64,000 nucleotides of DNA from positions 248,001 to 312,000 of the forward strand of contig NZ_FQXD01000002.1 in the NCBI RefSeq assembly GCF_900129865.1. Direction: 5' to 3'. Numbering within the stretch: position 1 is the stretch's first letter; every line of letters begins with the position of its first letter. The DNA comes from Virgibacillus chiguensis (lineage in GTDB: Bacteria; Bacillota; Bacilli; Bacillales; Amphibacillaceae). Below the pieces are notes generated by a model. That model was not told the DNA's origin. It saw nothing but the letters and a program-made list of their open reading frames with translations, and searched no databases. Made by a program: the position numbers and the translations under genes. Shown piece after piece: positions 44,785-53,188 of the stretch.

Positions 44785-46209
44785 TCATAATACCCAAACT
44801 GCCATCGTTGTTGCTATCACAAGGCCAACGATAACAGGGATAAAGTTTTTTCTAACAAGCTCCATGACGGAAATACCACAAAATCCAGCAATCGCTACGA
44901 GTGATGACCAGGCAATAAGCGCTCCTCCACCTGTCCATATAGACCCCATCTGTCCAATTGCAGCCAGTGTTGCCACATCGACGCCATTTGATGGCAACGA
45001 AGTCGCTAAAGCACCTGTTAGTGGAAGTCCAGAAAAACCCGATCCATCTAAGCCAGTAATCATACCAATTATTAAAATACTAAATGCCACTAACCATTGG
45101 TTTTCAGGTAAATAGGACTGTGTGGACTGTACTAAATCAAACAAAAATGCTGGTGCATCTTCTCCTATGCCTAATATGGCATCTGCAAAATTTGAACTTC
45201 CTAAAAAAAAGAATCCAGCTATTGGTATCACAGGGCCCATAGCTTTGAAGGCAAATACAAATCCATCTGTAATATGCGTAGTAATATAGTCCAGCGCTTT
45301 CTCTTTTCGAAGCGCTAACGTTGATAACAAAAGCAGAATAACAGCTACACCACCGATAAAAGCTGCTCCATCACCGCCTTCAAAACCGCTCCTTCTTCCT
45401 AAATGAAACTTTTCATATATCATGTAAATAACCACTGCAACTAATGCTAAGGGTACGAAAACAGCAAACACCTTGCTCCATTTCGTTTGTATTTCCTTAT
45501 TTGATTCAATAGGACCATCTTGAGAAGTCTGCATATTCGCTAAATCTTCTAAGTTTATTGGATCATTAGCGTTACGTATCTTATTACGAGCAAATAGATA
45601 TGCTAAGCTGACTGCAACAGCTCCAGTAATTAAGGAAAGCATGAAAGCTTGTTCTGCTACTGTTGCAGTATGTACGCCAGCTGAAGCAGCAGATAAGCTT
45701 GGAGCAACTTGCACAATATAATCTGAGGACAAAGCCATTCCTTGCCCAGCTATAGCAATAGCCACCGCTGCAGTAATTGCTGGTAAGCCAGCGCGAATAG
45801 CTGCTGGTACTAGTAAAGCACAAATAAGCGGAACTGCTGGTGTTGGCCAAAAGAATAGAGAGATAATGTATGTTGCAATGACTAAAACAAAGAAAGAAAT
45901 ATGTCCATTTATCATGATTTTCTGCATTGGCTTTATCATGCGTTTATCTGCTCCCAAATCTCGTAATGAATTTAATAATGCAAGCATAAACGTAATAATT
46001 AAAAAAATGCTAAATAGTTCTCTAGCAGCAACTAAATTTGCTTGAAAAATTGCTGTAAACCCTTCAACAATGCTTCCTTTGTATAACCATGCGATTAAAA
46101 ACGTTCCCAATAAAGATGGTAGAACGACTCCTTTTCGCATCATCATTGTAATGATAATGAGTAACGTAAACAGACCATACACATAGTGAGATATAGAAAG
46201 CTCCACCAT
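44785..46209 (-). CDS. Predicted secondary transporter, substrate unknown
   Basis: 474-residue membrane protein with about 11-12 predicted helices. It resembles the ion-transporter superfamily in layout: two halves, each with Gly/Pro-rich broken segments (FFWPTPAVPLICALLVPAAI, AIAGQGMALSSDYIVQVAPS; GLDGSGFSGLPLTGALA, GQMGSIWTGGGALIAWSS). A hydrophilic loop (about 205-245) separates the halves. I do not recognise the exact family; organic-acid or C4-dicarboxylate permeases are possible. ATG follows AGGAAGGTTA. It is a single gene, between cstA and pepF on the same strand. Confidence 0.75.
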   Translation of the reverse strand: MVELSISHYVYGLFTLLIIITMMMRKGVVLPSLLGTFLIAWLYKGSIVEGFTAIFQANLVAARELFSIFLIITFMLALLNSLRDLGADKRMIKPMQKIMINGHISFFVLVIATYIISLFFWPTPAVPLICALLVPAAIRAGLPAITAAVAIAIAGQGMALSSDYIVQVAPSLSAASAGVHTATVAEQAFMLSLITGAVAVSLAYLFARNKIRNANDPINLEDLANMQTSQDGPIESNKEIQTKWSKVFAVFVPLALVAVVIYMIYEKFHLGRRSGFEGGDGAAFIGGVAVILLLLSTLALRKEKALDYITTHITDGFVFAFKAMGPVIPIAGFFFLGSSNFADAILGIGEDAPAFLFDLVQSTQSYLPENQWLVAFSILIIGMITGLDGSGFSGLPLTGALATSLPSNGVDVATLAAIGQMGSIWTGGGALIAWSSLVAIAGFCGISVMELVRKNFIPVIVGLVIATTMAVWVL

Positions 46210-46373
46210 TAACCTTCCTCTACGAATAGTGTGTTACAGCCTATGCAAGCGTTACTTATTTGGTTCTGTTCTGTTCATTAACTACAGAAGAGAGGTCTAT
46301 CCTATATCTATGAAATACGCTTTCGCATTTGGTAAACAAAACTAGATGACCGTGATAAAATAAATACAATTTA

Positions 46374-46433
46374 AAAAGTAATGTCAATAGTACGAAACTC
46401 CACGAAGACGAGCCGCCTATTGACATTACTTTT
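46374..46433 (-). terminator. Long-stem terminator after pepF
   Basis: AAAAGTAATGTCAATAG pairs perfectly (17 bp) with CTATTGACATTACTTTT around a 26-base GC-richer loop, with T-runs on both sides. It is 126 bases after the pepF stop. The rest of 46210-46558 shows no gene. Confidence 0.8.
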
Positions 46434-46558
46434 CTTTATTTGCAAACAGAGTTTTTCAATAGAAATAACAAATGAAAAGGGGTAGAAAACGTCACTCTGT
46501 GCAAACTCCTAATGCATTCCATTTTTTATAAGTTAATATTGAGCCATAGAAGGGCAAT

Positions 46559-48346
46559 CTAGACTAATTTCATAAATTCATCTACATCCTTCATGCACTC
46601 ATGTACAGCTTCTTCCCAAAACGCGGTTTTGGTTAAATCTACATTCAAATGCTTCTTAGCTAACTCTTCCACTGTCATTCTACCAGTATCACGTAATAAC
46701 GAAATGTAGGCTTCTTCAAAGCTTCCCTCTCCATTTTTAGCTTTTGCATACACGCCATTACTAAATAAATAACCGAACGTATATGGAAAATTATAAAATG
46801 GTACACCAGTAATATGAAAGTGAAGTTTAGACGCCCAAAAATTAGGATCATATTCTGAAAGCGTCTCACAATATGCTTCTTTCTGAGCTTCCACCATTAA
46901 CTGATTTAATCTCTCTACAGAAACTATTCCTTGTTTTCTTTCCTCATAAAAACGCGTTTCAAATAAAAAGCGGGCATGTATATTCATAAAAAATGCAACA
47001 CTTCGTTGAATCTTATCCTCTAGTAAAGCTTTTTTCTCTTCTTTTGAAGTTGCTGCTTGTAAAGAGGCATCAGCAACTATCATTTCCGCAAAGGTAGAAG
47101 CAGTTTCTGCCACATTCATTGCATATCTTTGATTTAAAGCATTCACATCATTCATCACATGCTGATGATAGGCATGCCCTAATTCATGTGCTAAGGTAGC
47201 AATATTACTAGCTGTTCCAGAATACGTCATAAAAATTCGCGTTTGCTCACTGTGCGGAAAGCTTGTACAAAAACCGCCAGGGCGTTTACCTGGTCGATCC
47301 TCTGCTTCAATCCAACGCTTTTCAAACGCCATTTCTGCAAAATCGGCCATTTTAGGGCTAAATTTTCGGAACTGATCTACAATAAAATTGGCTCCTTCTT
47401 CGTATGTATAGGTTTGAACTGTTTCACTGATTGGAGCAGTTACGTCATAAATACTTAATGTATCAATATCGAGAAGCTCTGCCTTCTTATTTAGATAATG
47501 GACAAAGTGTCCTTTATATTTTGTAATTGCTGTCCACATAGCATCTAATGTTTCTTGTTTCATCCGATTAATCATTAGCGGTTCTTTTAGCACATTTTCC
47601 CAGTCTCTATGCTTATACGTCTCTAAGCGAAAACCAGCCAAATGATTTATTGTTTGACCAAATAAGTCTGCTTGCTCCTCCCAAGCCGCTGATAGTTTGG
47701 TAAATACGTGTTGACGGAAACGACGATTCGGATCTGTTAATTTATTGGTTGCTTGTCCAATCGAATAATGTTGCAAACTTCCTTTTTCTTCTAACGTAAT
47801 TTCCATATTCCCAACGATGACATCGTACATTTGCCCCCATGCATGATAGCCATCCTTTGCTAAATCATTAATTAAGGCCTCTTGTTCTAAAGGTAAAAGG
47901 TTTTGCGCCTGCTCTCGGTACTCTTCTAGCACAAATATAATCTCTTGTAACGATTCGTGCTGTGAAAATAAGCTCCAATCTTCCTCTGTTATTGCACCAA
48001 GTTTTTGTTTTAGCTTTGTTTGTATTCCACCAAATTTTGCATTCAATTGAGATCGCTCACCAAGCAAAGGTTGTACATGCTGATCATTTGTATCCTGTGC
48101 GTGTAAACAACTTATAAATGCAAAAGCCTCTCTCATCAATTTTGTCGTGCTTTCCATTTGCTCACATAAATCTACTAGTGCCTCGATATTTTCCTTTGTA
48201 GCCTTAGGTTGAAGCTGATCTATGTAAGCATCCAGCTTATCAAGTTCTTGATCTACGATTGTTAAATGTTCTCGAAACTTCGTAGATTTACTTCCTCCAG
48301 GGAAAATAATTTCTAAGTCCCACGTCAGATTCTTTAATGGTTTCAA
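46559..48346 (-). CDS. pepF: M3-family oligoendopeptidase F
   Basis: 595-residue zinc metallopeptidase that cleaves short peptides in the cytoplasm. The active-site helix is LAHELGHAYHQHV (HExxH, about residues 385-395), and the third ligand glutamate follows in NVAETASTFAEM. N-terminal helical M3B domain (about 1-190) begins MKPLKNLTWDLEIIFPGGSK. No signal peptide. ATG follows AAGGAGGG. It is transcribed alone, with a strong terminator downstream. Length fits the PepF/M3B subfamily. Confidence 0.94.
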   Translation of the reverse strand: MKPLKNLTWDLEIIFPGGSKSTKFREHLTIVDQELDKLDAYIDQLQPKATKENIEALVDLCEQMESTTKLMREAFAFISCLHAQDTNDQHVQPLLGERSQLNAKFGGIQTKLKQKLGAITEEDWSLFSQHESLQEIIFVLEEYREQAQNLLPLEQEALINDLAKDGYHAWGQMYDVIVGNMEITLEEKGSLQHYSIGQATNKLTDPNRRFRQHVFTKLSAAWEEQADLFGQTINHLAGFRLETYKHRDWENVLKEPLMINRMKQETLDAMWTAITKYKGHFVHYLNKKAELLDIDTLSIYDVTAPISETVQTYTYEEGANFIVDQFRKFSPKMADFAEMAFEKRWIEAEDRPGKRPGGFCTSFPHSEQTRIFMTYSGTASNIATLAHELGHAYHQHVMNDVNALNQRYAMNVAETASTFAEMIVADASLQAATSKEEKKALLEDKIQRSVAFFMNIHARFLFETRFYEERKQGIVSVERLNQLMVEAQKEAYCETLSEYDPNFWASKLHFHITGVPFYNFPYTFGYLFSNGVYAKAKNGEGSFEEAYISLLRDTGRMTVEELAKKHLNVDLTKTAFWEEAVHECMKDVDEFMKLV

Positions 48347-48606
48347 AAAAACCCTCCTTATTTTTCAGAAAATTCACTATGAATTAAATTATACCAGACT
48401 TTTCATGGTATATCATACATTTTATAACTGAAGAACGAATAAATCTAGATCAATATGCAATTTTAATGAAGATGAGAAACAACGAAAGCTTGCTTAAAAG
48501 AACTATTTTCTCTAGACTAGTTCGTTTTTTATCGTACTTCTAAGGGTACAGATAAAATAAGACACTCCTTTTCAAACGTTTTTGTGCAAGAAATCCAATC
48601 AATTAC

Positions 48607-48635
48607 TTGACAATATAAAGTTTCTATTTTACACT
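48607..48635 (+). promoter_or_regulatory. Sigma-A promoter of the YceI-family gene
   Basis: TTGACA (48607-48612), a 17-base spacer and TACACT (48630-48635). The start codon is 58 bases downstream. The remainder of 48347-48692 shows no gene. Confidence 0.75.
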
Positions 48636-48692
48636 AGGTTACATAAAGTAATAATAATAGTAATTCAACTAATTTGTGGAGGGATAGTTTTT

Positions 48693-49229
48693 ATGACGAA
48701 ATCGGTTTGGAATGTAGACTCCGTTCATAGCGAAATTGGCTTTTCAATTAAGCATATGATGATTTCAAAAGCAAAAGGAAATTTTATTTCATTTGATGGG
48801 GAGATCAAAGCTGACTTAGATCAATTTACAGATGCAGAAATTAAACTTACTATTGACGTAAGTAGTGTGGATACAAGAAATAAGGATCGGGACGACCATT
48901 TACGCTCTGCTGACTTTTTCGATGTAGAAAATTATCCAAAAGCTACATTTATTTCCAAAGAAATTAAAAAAACATCTGACAACCATTATGAGGTTATTGG
49001 AGATTTAACACTTAAAGGAACGACGAAAACAGTGACCCTCGAGGTTATTGTTGAAGGTCAAAGTAAAGATCCGATGAGTGGAAATACGGTTGCCGGCTTT
49101 AGTGGAGAAACTACCATAAGCCGAAAAGACTTTGACCTAACATGGAATACAACTTTAGAGACTGGTGGCGTTTTACTTAGTGACGATGTAAAAATTAGTT
49201 TCGAGATTGAGGCGCATAAACAAGATTAA
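48693..49229 (+). CDS. yceI: YceI-family polyisoprenoid-binding-like protein
   Basis: 178-residue lipocalin-like beta-barrel protein. MTKSVWNVDSVHSEIGFSIK, GEIKADLDQFTDAEIKL, SADFFDVENYPKATFISK and DLTLKGTTKTVTLEV are typical of the YceI family. No signal peptide is visible, unlike E. coli YceI, so it is probably cytoplasmic. Start ATG at 48693 follows TGGAGGGATAG; upstream in-frame residues are not needed. It may bind isoprenoid lipids; its physiological role is not known. Single gene with its own promoter. Confidence 0.92.
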   Translation: MTKSVWNVDSVHSEIGFSIKHMMISKAKGNFISFDGEIKADLDQFTDAEIKLTIDVSSVDTRNKDRDDHLRSADFFDVENYPKATFISKEIKKTSDNHYEVIGDLTLKGTTKTVTLEVIVEGQSKDPMSGNTVAGFSGETTISRKDFDLTWNTTLETGGVLLSDDVKISFEIEAHKQD

Positions 49230-49249
49230 TGGTATGTAAAGAACAAAGG

Positions 49250-49403
49250 CTCGGGGCGCCCGGTTAGCAATGTAGCGACTAGAACGAAGGCGACTAAAGT
49301 TTTAGGAATTATGGTGAGACGGTGTTGACGAACCAATGATGACTTAGCGTAGGGCGATTTCGTGAAGTCGCCTAATTGCTGGGCGCTGAAACCGGACGTG
49401 GCT
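49250..49403. repeat. GC-rich structured intergenic repeat, copy B
   Basis: 49250-49313 nearly repeats 5642-5703, starting CTCGGGGCGCCCGGTTAGC and ending TTTTAGGAATTATG. It continues with a GGCGA/TCGCC hairpin (about 49353-49373) and TTGCTGGGCGCTGAAACC. It lies in the yceI-vanW gap. Confidence 0.6.
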
Positions 49404-49465
49404 AAATAACATAGTATGTTTATCCATAGCTGCAAAATTGTATAAAATTGCCTAGACTAGGACAT

Positions 49466-49498
49466 AGCCGAACAACTAATAATGCTATTTGCTCGGCT
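49466..49498 (-). terminator. GTTCGGC-type hairpin, copy 3; terminator of vanW-family gene
   Basis: AGCCGA pairs with TCGGCT around a longer loop, 7 bases after the stop of the minus-strand gene. It is the reverse-orientation counterpart of the hairpin at 44642. Confidence 0.6.
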
Positions 49499-49504
49499 TG
49501 TTTG

Positions 49505-50377
49505 CTATTTAAAATTTTTCTGGAAATGTTCAACAATATCTGAGGAATAAACACGAACTACTAATTTCCCATCCAACGCATTCGCTCGCAGTAAAAGCGG
49601 TTGATTATACTTATTTTTAAAACTAAAGTCAGGTCCCCACCAACTTACGGTTGCATCCTTTCCTGGCGGGACATAGGGAACATTTTTACTATGAGCATAC
49701 CTTTCTACAATTTCAATTCCCTTTAAATCAACAGCATTAAATAAAGTAGACGATACTTGACAAATGCCACCGCCAATATCTTCAGCTAATTCACCTTTAA
49801 CAATAACTGGTGCACGCTTATATCCTTTTTCCTCTGTTCTCTCCCCTACTACTGTATTAAATGAAAATAACTCACCAGGAAACACCACATGGCTATCTAT
49901 CGCTTTGGCAGCTAGTTCAATATTCGTGGTTCTCTCCTTATTGGATTGTCTAAAATGAGTAACATAACTACCTAATTGTTTTTGACTAATTTCGATTAAT
50001 AGCGCTTTATCTACACGAGGGTATATCGGTTTTACAGGAACTTGAAATTCGTGGATATCTTTATTATAAAAAGCTTCTCTAAATCCAATGTGAAACTGAT
50101 TTCTATCTATAGAAACCCCCGGTTTTCCAGATACAACCTCCCCATTACGGTCTAATTTTGCATTTATTGGAGGCTGGTAAACCTTTTCATTTAAGTACTT
50201 CATTAGACTTTCCAATTTTAATTCATTTATAAAAAGTTTTTCTACATTTTCTAGCGCATATTGATCCATTTCTACACGTTTCATCTTAATTTCTTCTGTT
50301 TGCACTTCATTAGCTATAACTTTCTCAACTGGTAATAAAAACAATACGAATATGAACGCACAAGCAAGGAACCTCAT
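49505..50377 (-). CDS. VanW-family exported protein
   Basis: 290 residues: a signal peptide (MRFLACAFIFVLFLLPVEKV IA type, cleavage near 23), about 120 residues without recognised motifs, then a VanW domain with AAKAIDSHVVFPGELFSFN, GGGICQVSSTLFNAV and WWGPDFSFKNKY. VanW-like proteins of Bacillus (for example YoaR) are secreted and of unknown function; they are named after a gene in vancomycin clusters without a shown role. ATG at 50377 follows GGGAGG by 12 bases. It is a single gene. Confidence 0.88.
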   Translation of the reverse strand: MRFLACAFIFVLFLLPVEKVIANEVQTEEIKMKRVEMDQYALENVEKLFINELKLESLMKYLNEKVYQPPINAKLDRNGEVVSGKPGVSIDRNQFHIGFREAFYNKDIHEFQVPVKPIYPRVDKALLIEISQKQLGSYVTHFRQSNKERTTNIELAAKAIDSHVVFPGELFSFNTVVGERTEEKGYKRAPVIVKGELAEDIGGGICQVSSTLFNAVDLKGIEIVERYAHSKNVPYVPPGKDATVSWWGPDFSFKNKYNQPLLLRANALDGKLVVRVYSSDIVEHFQKNFK

Positions 50378-50610
50378 TATAAGAACGACCTCCCATTTAT
50401 AGTATAAGTAAAATAAGGGCAAGTCATTCAAAAAAAGGGTCATCATTAGAAAAACTTATTTTATAAAGTAGGTATTATAGAATTATTTGCCTGCCCAACA
50501 TGAACCTAAGCCCATGGTATCACTCTTATCAAACCATATGTCTGCTATTAAAAAAGAGTAATATGCATTCCGTTTAACTATGTACTTCTTCTATTTGACA
50601 ACCAATATTG

Positions 50611-50645
50611 AACGCCCTAAAAATTTTTATGCTTTCCTATAGTAT
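50611..50645 (+). repeat. Right-end fragment of the ~105-bp repeat
   Basis: GCCCTAAAAATTTTTATGC and TTTCCTATAGTATAAA match the right box. A left-end box (ATTAGAAAAACTTATT) occurs separately at 50445. Confidence 0.6.
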
Positions 50646-50687
50646 AAAAAACTACCTCACCTAAAAATAGGTGAGGTAGTTTTTTTA
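50646..50687 (-). terminator. Terminator of the 33-residue protein gene
   Basis: AACTACCTCACCTA pairs with TAGGTGAGGTAGTT around a 4-base loop, with an A-run (T-run on the minus strand) and a T-run on the plus strand. It overlaps the stop of the small gene. Confidence 0.9.
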
Positions 50688-50786
50688 CCTAAAATCTCTC
50701 GTTTCTTCCATATAATCACTTAACAGTCGATACCCAATTAACGAAGCAATAACTAAGAAAATCCCACATAACGTTTTATTTTTCAT
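50685..50786 (-). CDS. Small membrane protein (33 aa)
   Basis: 33 residues: MKNKTLCGIFLVIASLIGYR then a charged tail with SDYMEETRDFR. There is one predicted membrane helix (about 5-23). ATG at 50786 has GGGGAGG 9 bases upstream, and a strong terminator overlaps the stop, so a complete small transcription unit is present. It lies 49 bases after the start... of the gap following the NADH dehydrogenase gene on the same strand, and may be its downstream partner. No family is recognised. Confidence 0.68.
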   Translation of the reverse strand: MKNKTLCGIFLVIASLIGYRLLSDYMEETRDFR

Positions 50787-50835
50787 ATTCGTAAGCCTCC
50801 CCATAAGTTTTAAATCATATTAGGCTGTGAACATC

Positions 50836-52050
50836 TTAAAATGGACGAAATTTTCCTTTTTTAAGTACTAGCTTAGGTCCACCTATAAGGTATAGAGAAC
50901 GATTATCTACTACTTTCTTCATCGCAGCTGCTGCTTTTCCTTTAAGTTTATTGTCATTAAACACATTTGCGATTCCATCGGAATGACCAAGTGATGCAAC
51001 TGTTCCTTTACTCTTAAAGACAAAATCAGTTAATGGCTCATTGTTTAATAAAGCAACCAAGTTTGCAGCTACCACATCCGCTTCTTGCATAGCTAATTGT
51101 GCAGTTGGCGGATACGGACGATCTGCGTTATGATCCCAAACCCAAGAACAGTCACCTATAACAAAAATATTCTCCTCACCAGACATACGTAAGTCACTAT
51201 CTACATTTACTTTTCCTTTCGTAAGTTCAAAGCCAGATTTTCCTAGCACAGAACTTCCTTTTACGCCGCCTGTCCAAATAATTGTACCAGCCTTAATCAG
51301 TTCATTGTCTTCTCCTACAATGAACCCTTCTTCTGTACATTCTGAAATTGGCGCGCCAATTTTAATTTCTACGCCACGATTTTCTAATGATTTCTTCGCA
51401 TATTCAACCAACTCTTTATCAAACATTGGTAAAATAGATGGAGCTGCTTCTACATTAATAATTCTTACTTTATTACGATCAATATCGTATTTTTTACATA
51501 ATTGTGGAACACGTTCTGCAAGTTCCCCAACTAATTCTATTCCTGTAAAGCCAGCACCACCAACTAAAATATTCAAGCTATGTTCATCAACACTTTCACC
51601 TGAATTATATTTTGCAAATTGATATTCTATGTGTTCACTAATTACACGACTGGAATCAATATCTTCAATAGCAAACGCGTGCTCCGCCATGCCTTTAATT
51701 CCAAAATCATTTGATTCAAATCCAAGAGCAACAACAAGATAATCATAATCCAATTCACTGTTTTCTAAAATGACACGTTGGTTATCCTTATCGATTTTTG
51801 TTACAGCATCAACGACAAGCTTTACTTTATTTGGATTAATAACATCACTAATTATAACGCGAGCTTGATTTGGATTAATCGTTCCTGCAGCAACCTCATG
51901 TAACCAAGTAGATTCATAATGATAATTATGTTTGTTAACTAATACTATTTCTGCTTGTTCAGGAGACAATTTTTGCATAAGGCGTTTTGTTGTTGTTAGC
52001 CCTGCATAACCCGCCCCCAACACCACTATTTTGGGTTTATTTAGACTCAT
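50836..52050 (-). CDS. yumB: Type II NADH dehydrogenase-like flavoprotein (YumB-like)
   Basis: 404-residue FAD-dependent pyridine nucleotide-disulfide-type oxidoreductase. The FAD motif is VVLGAGYAGLTTTKRL (N-terminus), the NADH motif GGAGFTGIELVGELAE (about 170), and the second FAD contact is IGDCSWVWD. The sequence is close to B. subtilis YumB rather than Ndh. NDH-2 enzymes are peripheral membrane proteins that pass electrons from NADH to menaquinone without proton pumping. ATG at 52050 follows AAGGTGG. The small 33-residue gene lies downstream on the same strand. Confidence 0.9.
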   Translation of the reverse strand: MSLNKPKIVVLGAGYAGLTTTKRLMQKLSPEQAEIVLVNKHNYHYESTWLHEVAAGTINPNQARVIISDVINPNKVKLVVDAVTKIDKDNQRVILENSELDYDYLVVALGFESNDFGIKGMAEHAFAIEDIDSSRVISEHIEYQFAKYNSGESVDEHSLNILVGGAGFTGIELVGELAERVPQLCKKYDIDRNKVRIINVEAAPSILPMFDKELVEYAKKSLENRGVEIKIGAPISECTEEGFIVGEDNELIKAGTIIWTGGVKGSSVLGKSGFELTKGKVNVDSDLRMSGEENIFVIGDCSWVWDHNADRPYPPTAQLAMQEADVVAANLVALLNNEPLTDFVFKSKGTVASLGHSDGIANVFNDNKLKGKAAAAMKKVVDNRSLYLIGGPKLVLKKGKFRPF

Positions 52051-52325
52051 AAAAACTTCCACCTTCCTATAAACTTACTTCTATATTGTAGGAAAAAGCG
52101 CTCCTCTTATAAAATATAATAAAATGACATCAACACGCTTATCCTTCATTTACAATATAATTATCATAACAAATATTTCATATTTAAGCCATTCACAAGA
52201 AGATTCTTTTCTCCCTCCTTTTTACATATTGACCTTTTAAAAAATACTGACAAGCTTGATTAGTTGCTGTTATTTATTCACTCTCTTCATCCATTTCCTA
52301 CTCCATCTCCATTTAAACTTATTTT

Positions 52326-52339
52326 TTAAACGCTTTCAA
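52326..52339. promoter_or_regulatory. CcpA-like (cre) site before the AMP-binding C-terminal protein gene
   Basis: TTAAACGCTTTCAA has one mismatch to the cre consensus. It overlaps the -35 zone of a promoter with TATAAT at 52350-52355, a placement that would allow repression. No other feature is seen in 52051-52403. Confidence 0.45.
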
Positions 52340-52403
52340 CATTTTGTGTTATAATTTCATAATAACGTATATTATGAAAAAACGGAACAAGGTGGGGATT
52401 TTT

Positions 52404-52907
52404 ATGGAACAAACGGAAGTCCGTGTAATTAATCATAAAGGGGAAGATGTAGCACCTAACGGGAAAGAAATTGGAGATATTATCGTCAAAGGAAATGGTG
52501 CCTTACAGCATGCTGCACACCAGCAAACACTTGAAGATGGTTGGATTCTCACAGGTGATAGAGGGACAGTAGATGAAAATGGGCGTATTCATGTACAAGA
52601 AGCAAGAAAAGATATTCCTCATTCCACAGGTGCTATATCTACAGCCTACTTAGAGCAAACTTTACAGCAACATCCATCTATACAGGAAGTAGCGGTTGTT
52701 CCTATACCGCATAAAGAAAAAGGGGAAATTGCACACGCTTTTGTCGTTTTAAACGAAAATGAAAACACCATATCTGAAGATAGCCTCCTTTCTTTTTGCA
52801 AGCAACATTCTGAAGATTCCTATATTATCCACATATCCATTGTTGAAGAATTGCCAAAAACAGCTAGTGGAAAAATTTTAAAAACAGAGTTAAGAAACAG
52901 ACTTTAG
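52404..52907 (+). CDS. Stand-alone C-terminal domain of an AMP-binding (acyl-CoA synthetase-type) enzyme
   Basis: 167 residues that match only the end of ANL-superfamily enzymes: GDIIVKGNGALQHAAHQQTL, the A8-like hinge DGWILTGDRGTVDENGRI, and the A10 lysine motif PKTASGKILKTELR at the C-terminus. The large N-terminal adenylation domain (about 350 residues) is absent. Start ATG at 52404 has AAGGTGGGG upstream, and a TATAAT box with a cre-like site precedes it, so it looks like an expressed gene and not simply debris. The hinge aspartate region is altered (EARKDIPHSTGA). Function unknown. Confidence 0.8.
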   Translation: MEQTEVRVINHKGEDVAPNGKEIGDIIVKGNGALQHAAHQQTLEDGWILTGDRGTVDENGRIHVQEARKDIPHSTGAISTAYLEQTLQQHPSIQEVAVVPIPHKEKGEIAHAFVVLNENENTISEDSLLSFCKQHSEDSYIIHISIVEELPKTASGKILKTELRNRL

Positions 52908-52970
52908 ATTATTAATAGCAGTATTTCATTGAAATAAAATAAGCAAATGACATAAAATCTAAAAACTATA

Positions 52971-52999
52971 TTGACAAATGCTAGATAAATTGGGATAAT
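52971..52999 (+). promoter_or_regulatory. Sigma-A promoter of the uracil permease gene
   Basis: TTGACA (52971-52976), 17-base spacer, GATAAT (52994-52999), about 190 bases before the start codon, leaving room for the attenuator leader. Confidence 0.8.
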
Positions 53000-53024
53000 A
53001 CAAAGGATAAATTGATACGGTTAC

Positions 53025-53145
53025 CTTTAATTCAGTCCCGTGAGGCTGCCAAGGTGAAACAGATAGAAATCTGTTGATAAAAGAAATAAGCTTGTTTTTC
53101 TTTTATAAAGCACCCTGCATGCACAAACACGGCAGGGTGCTTTTC
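53025..53145 (+). promoter_or_regulatory. PyrR-dependent attenuator leader
   Basis: CAGTCCCGTGAGGCTG at 53033-53048 followed by CCAAGG is the PyrR-binding loop found in leaders of pyr genes. It is followed by a terminator (AAGCACCCTGC pairing with GCAGGGTGCTT, 53108-53142, then TTTTCTT). With UMP or UTP bound, PyrR would favour the terminator and lower permease expression. Confidence 0.85.
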
Positions 53146-53188
53146 TTATGCAGCACGGTAGCCGTTAAATTAATAGGAGGAATACAAC

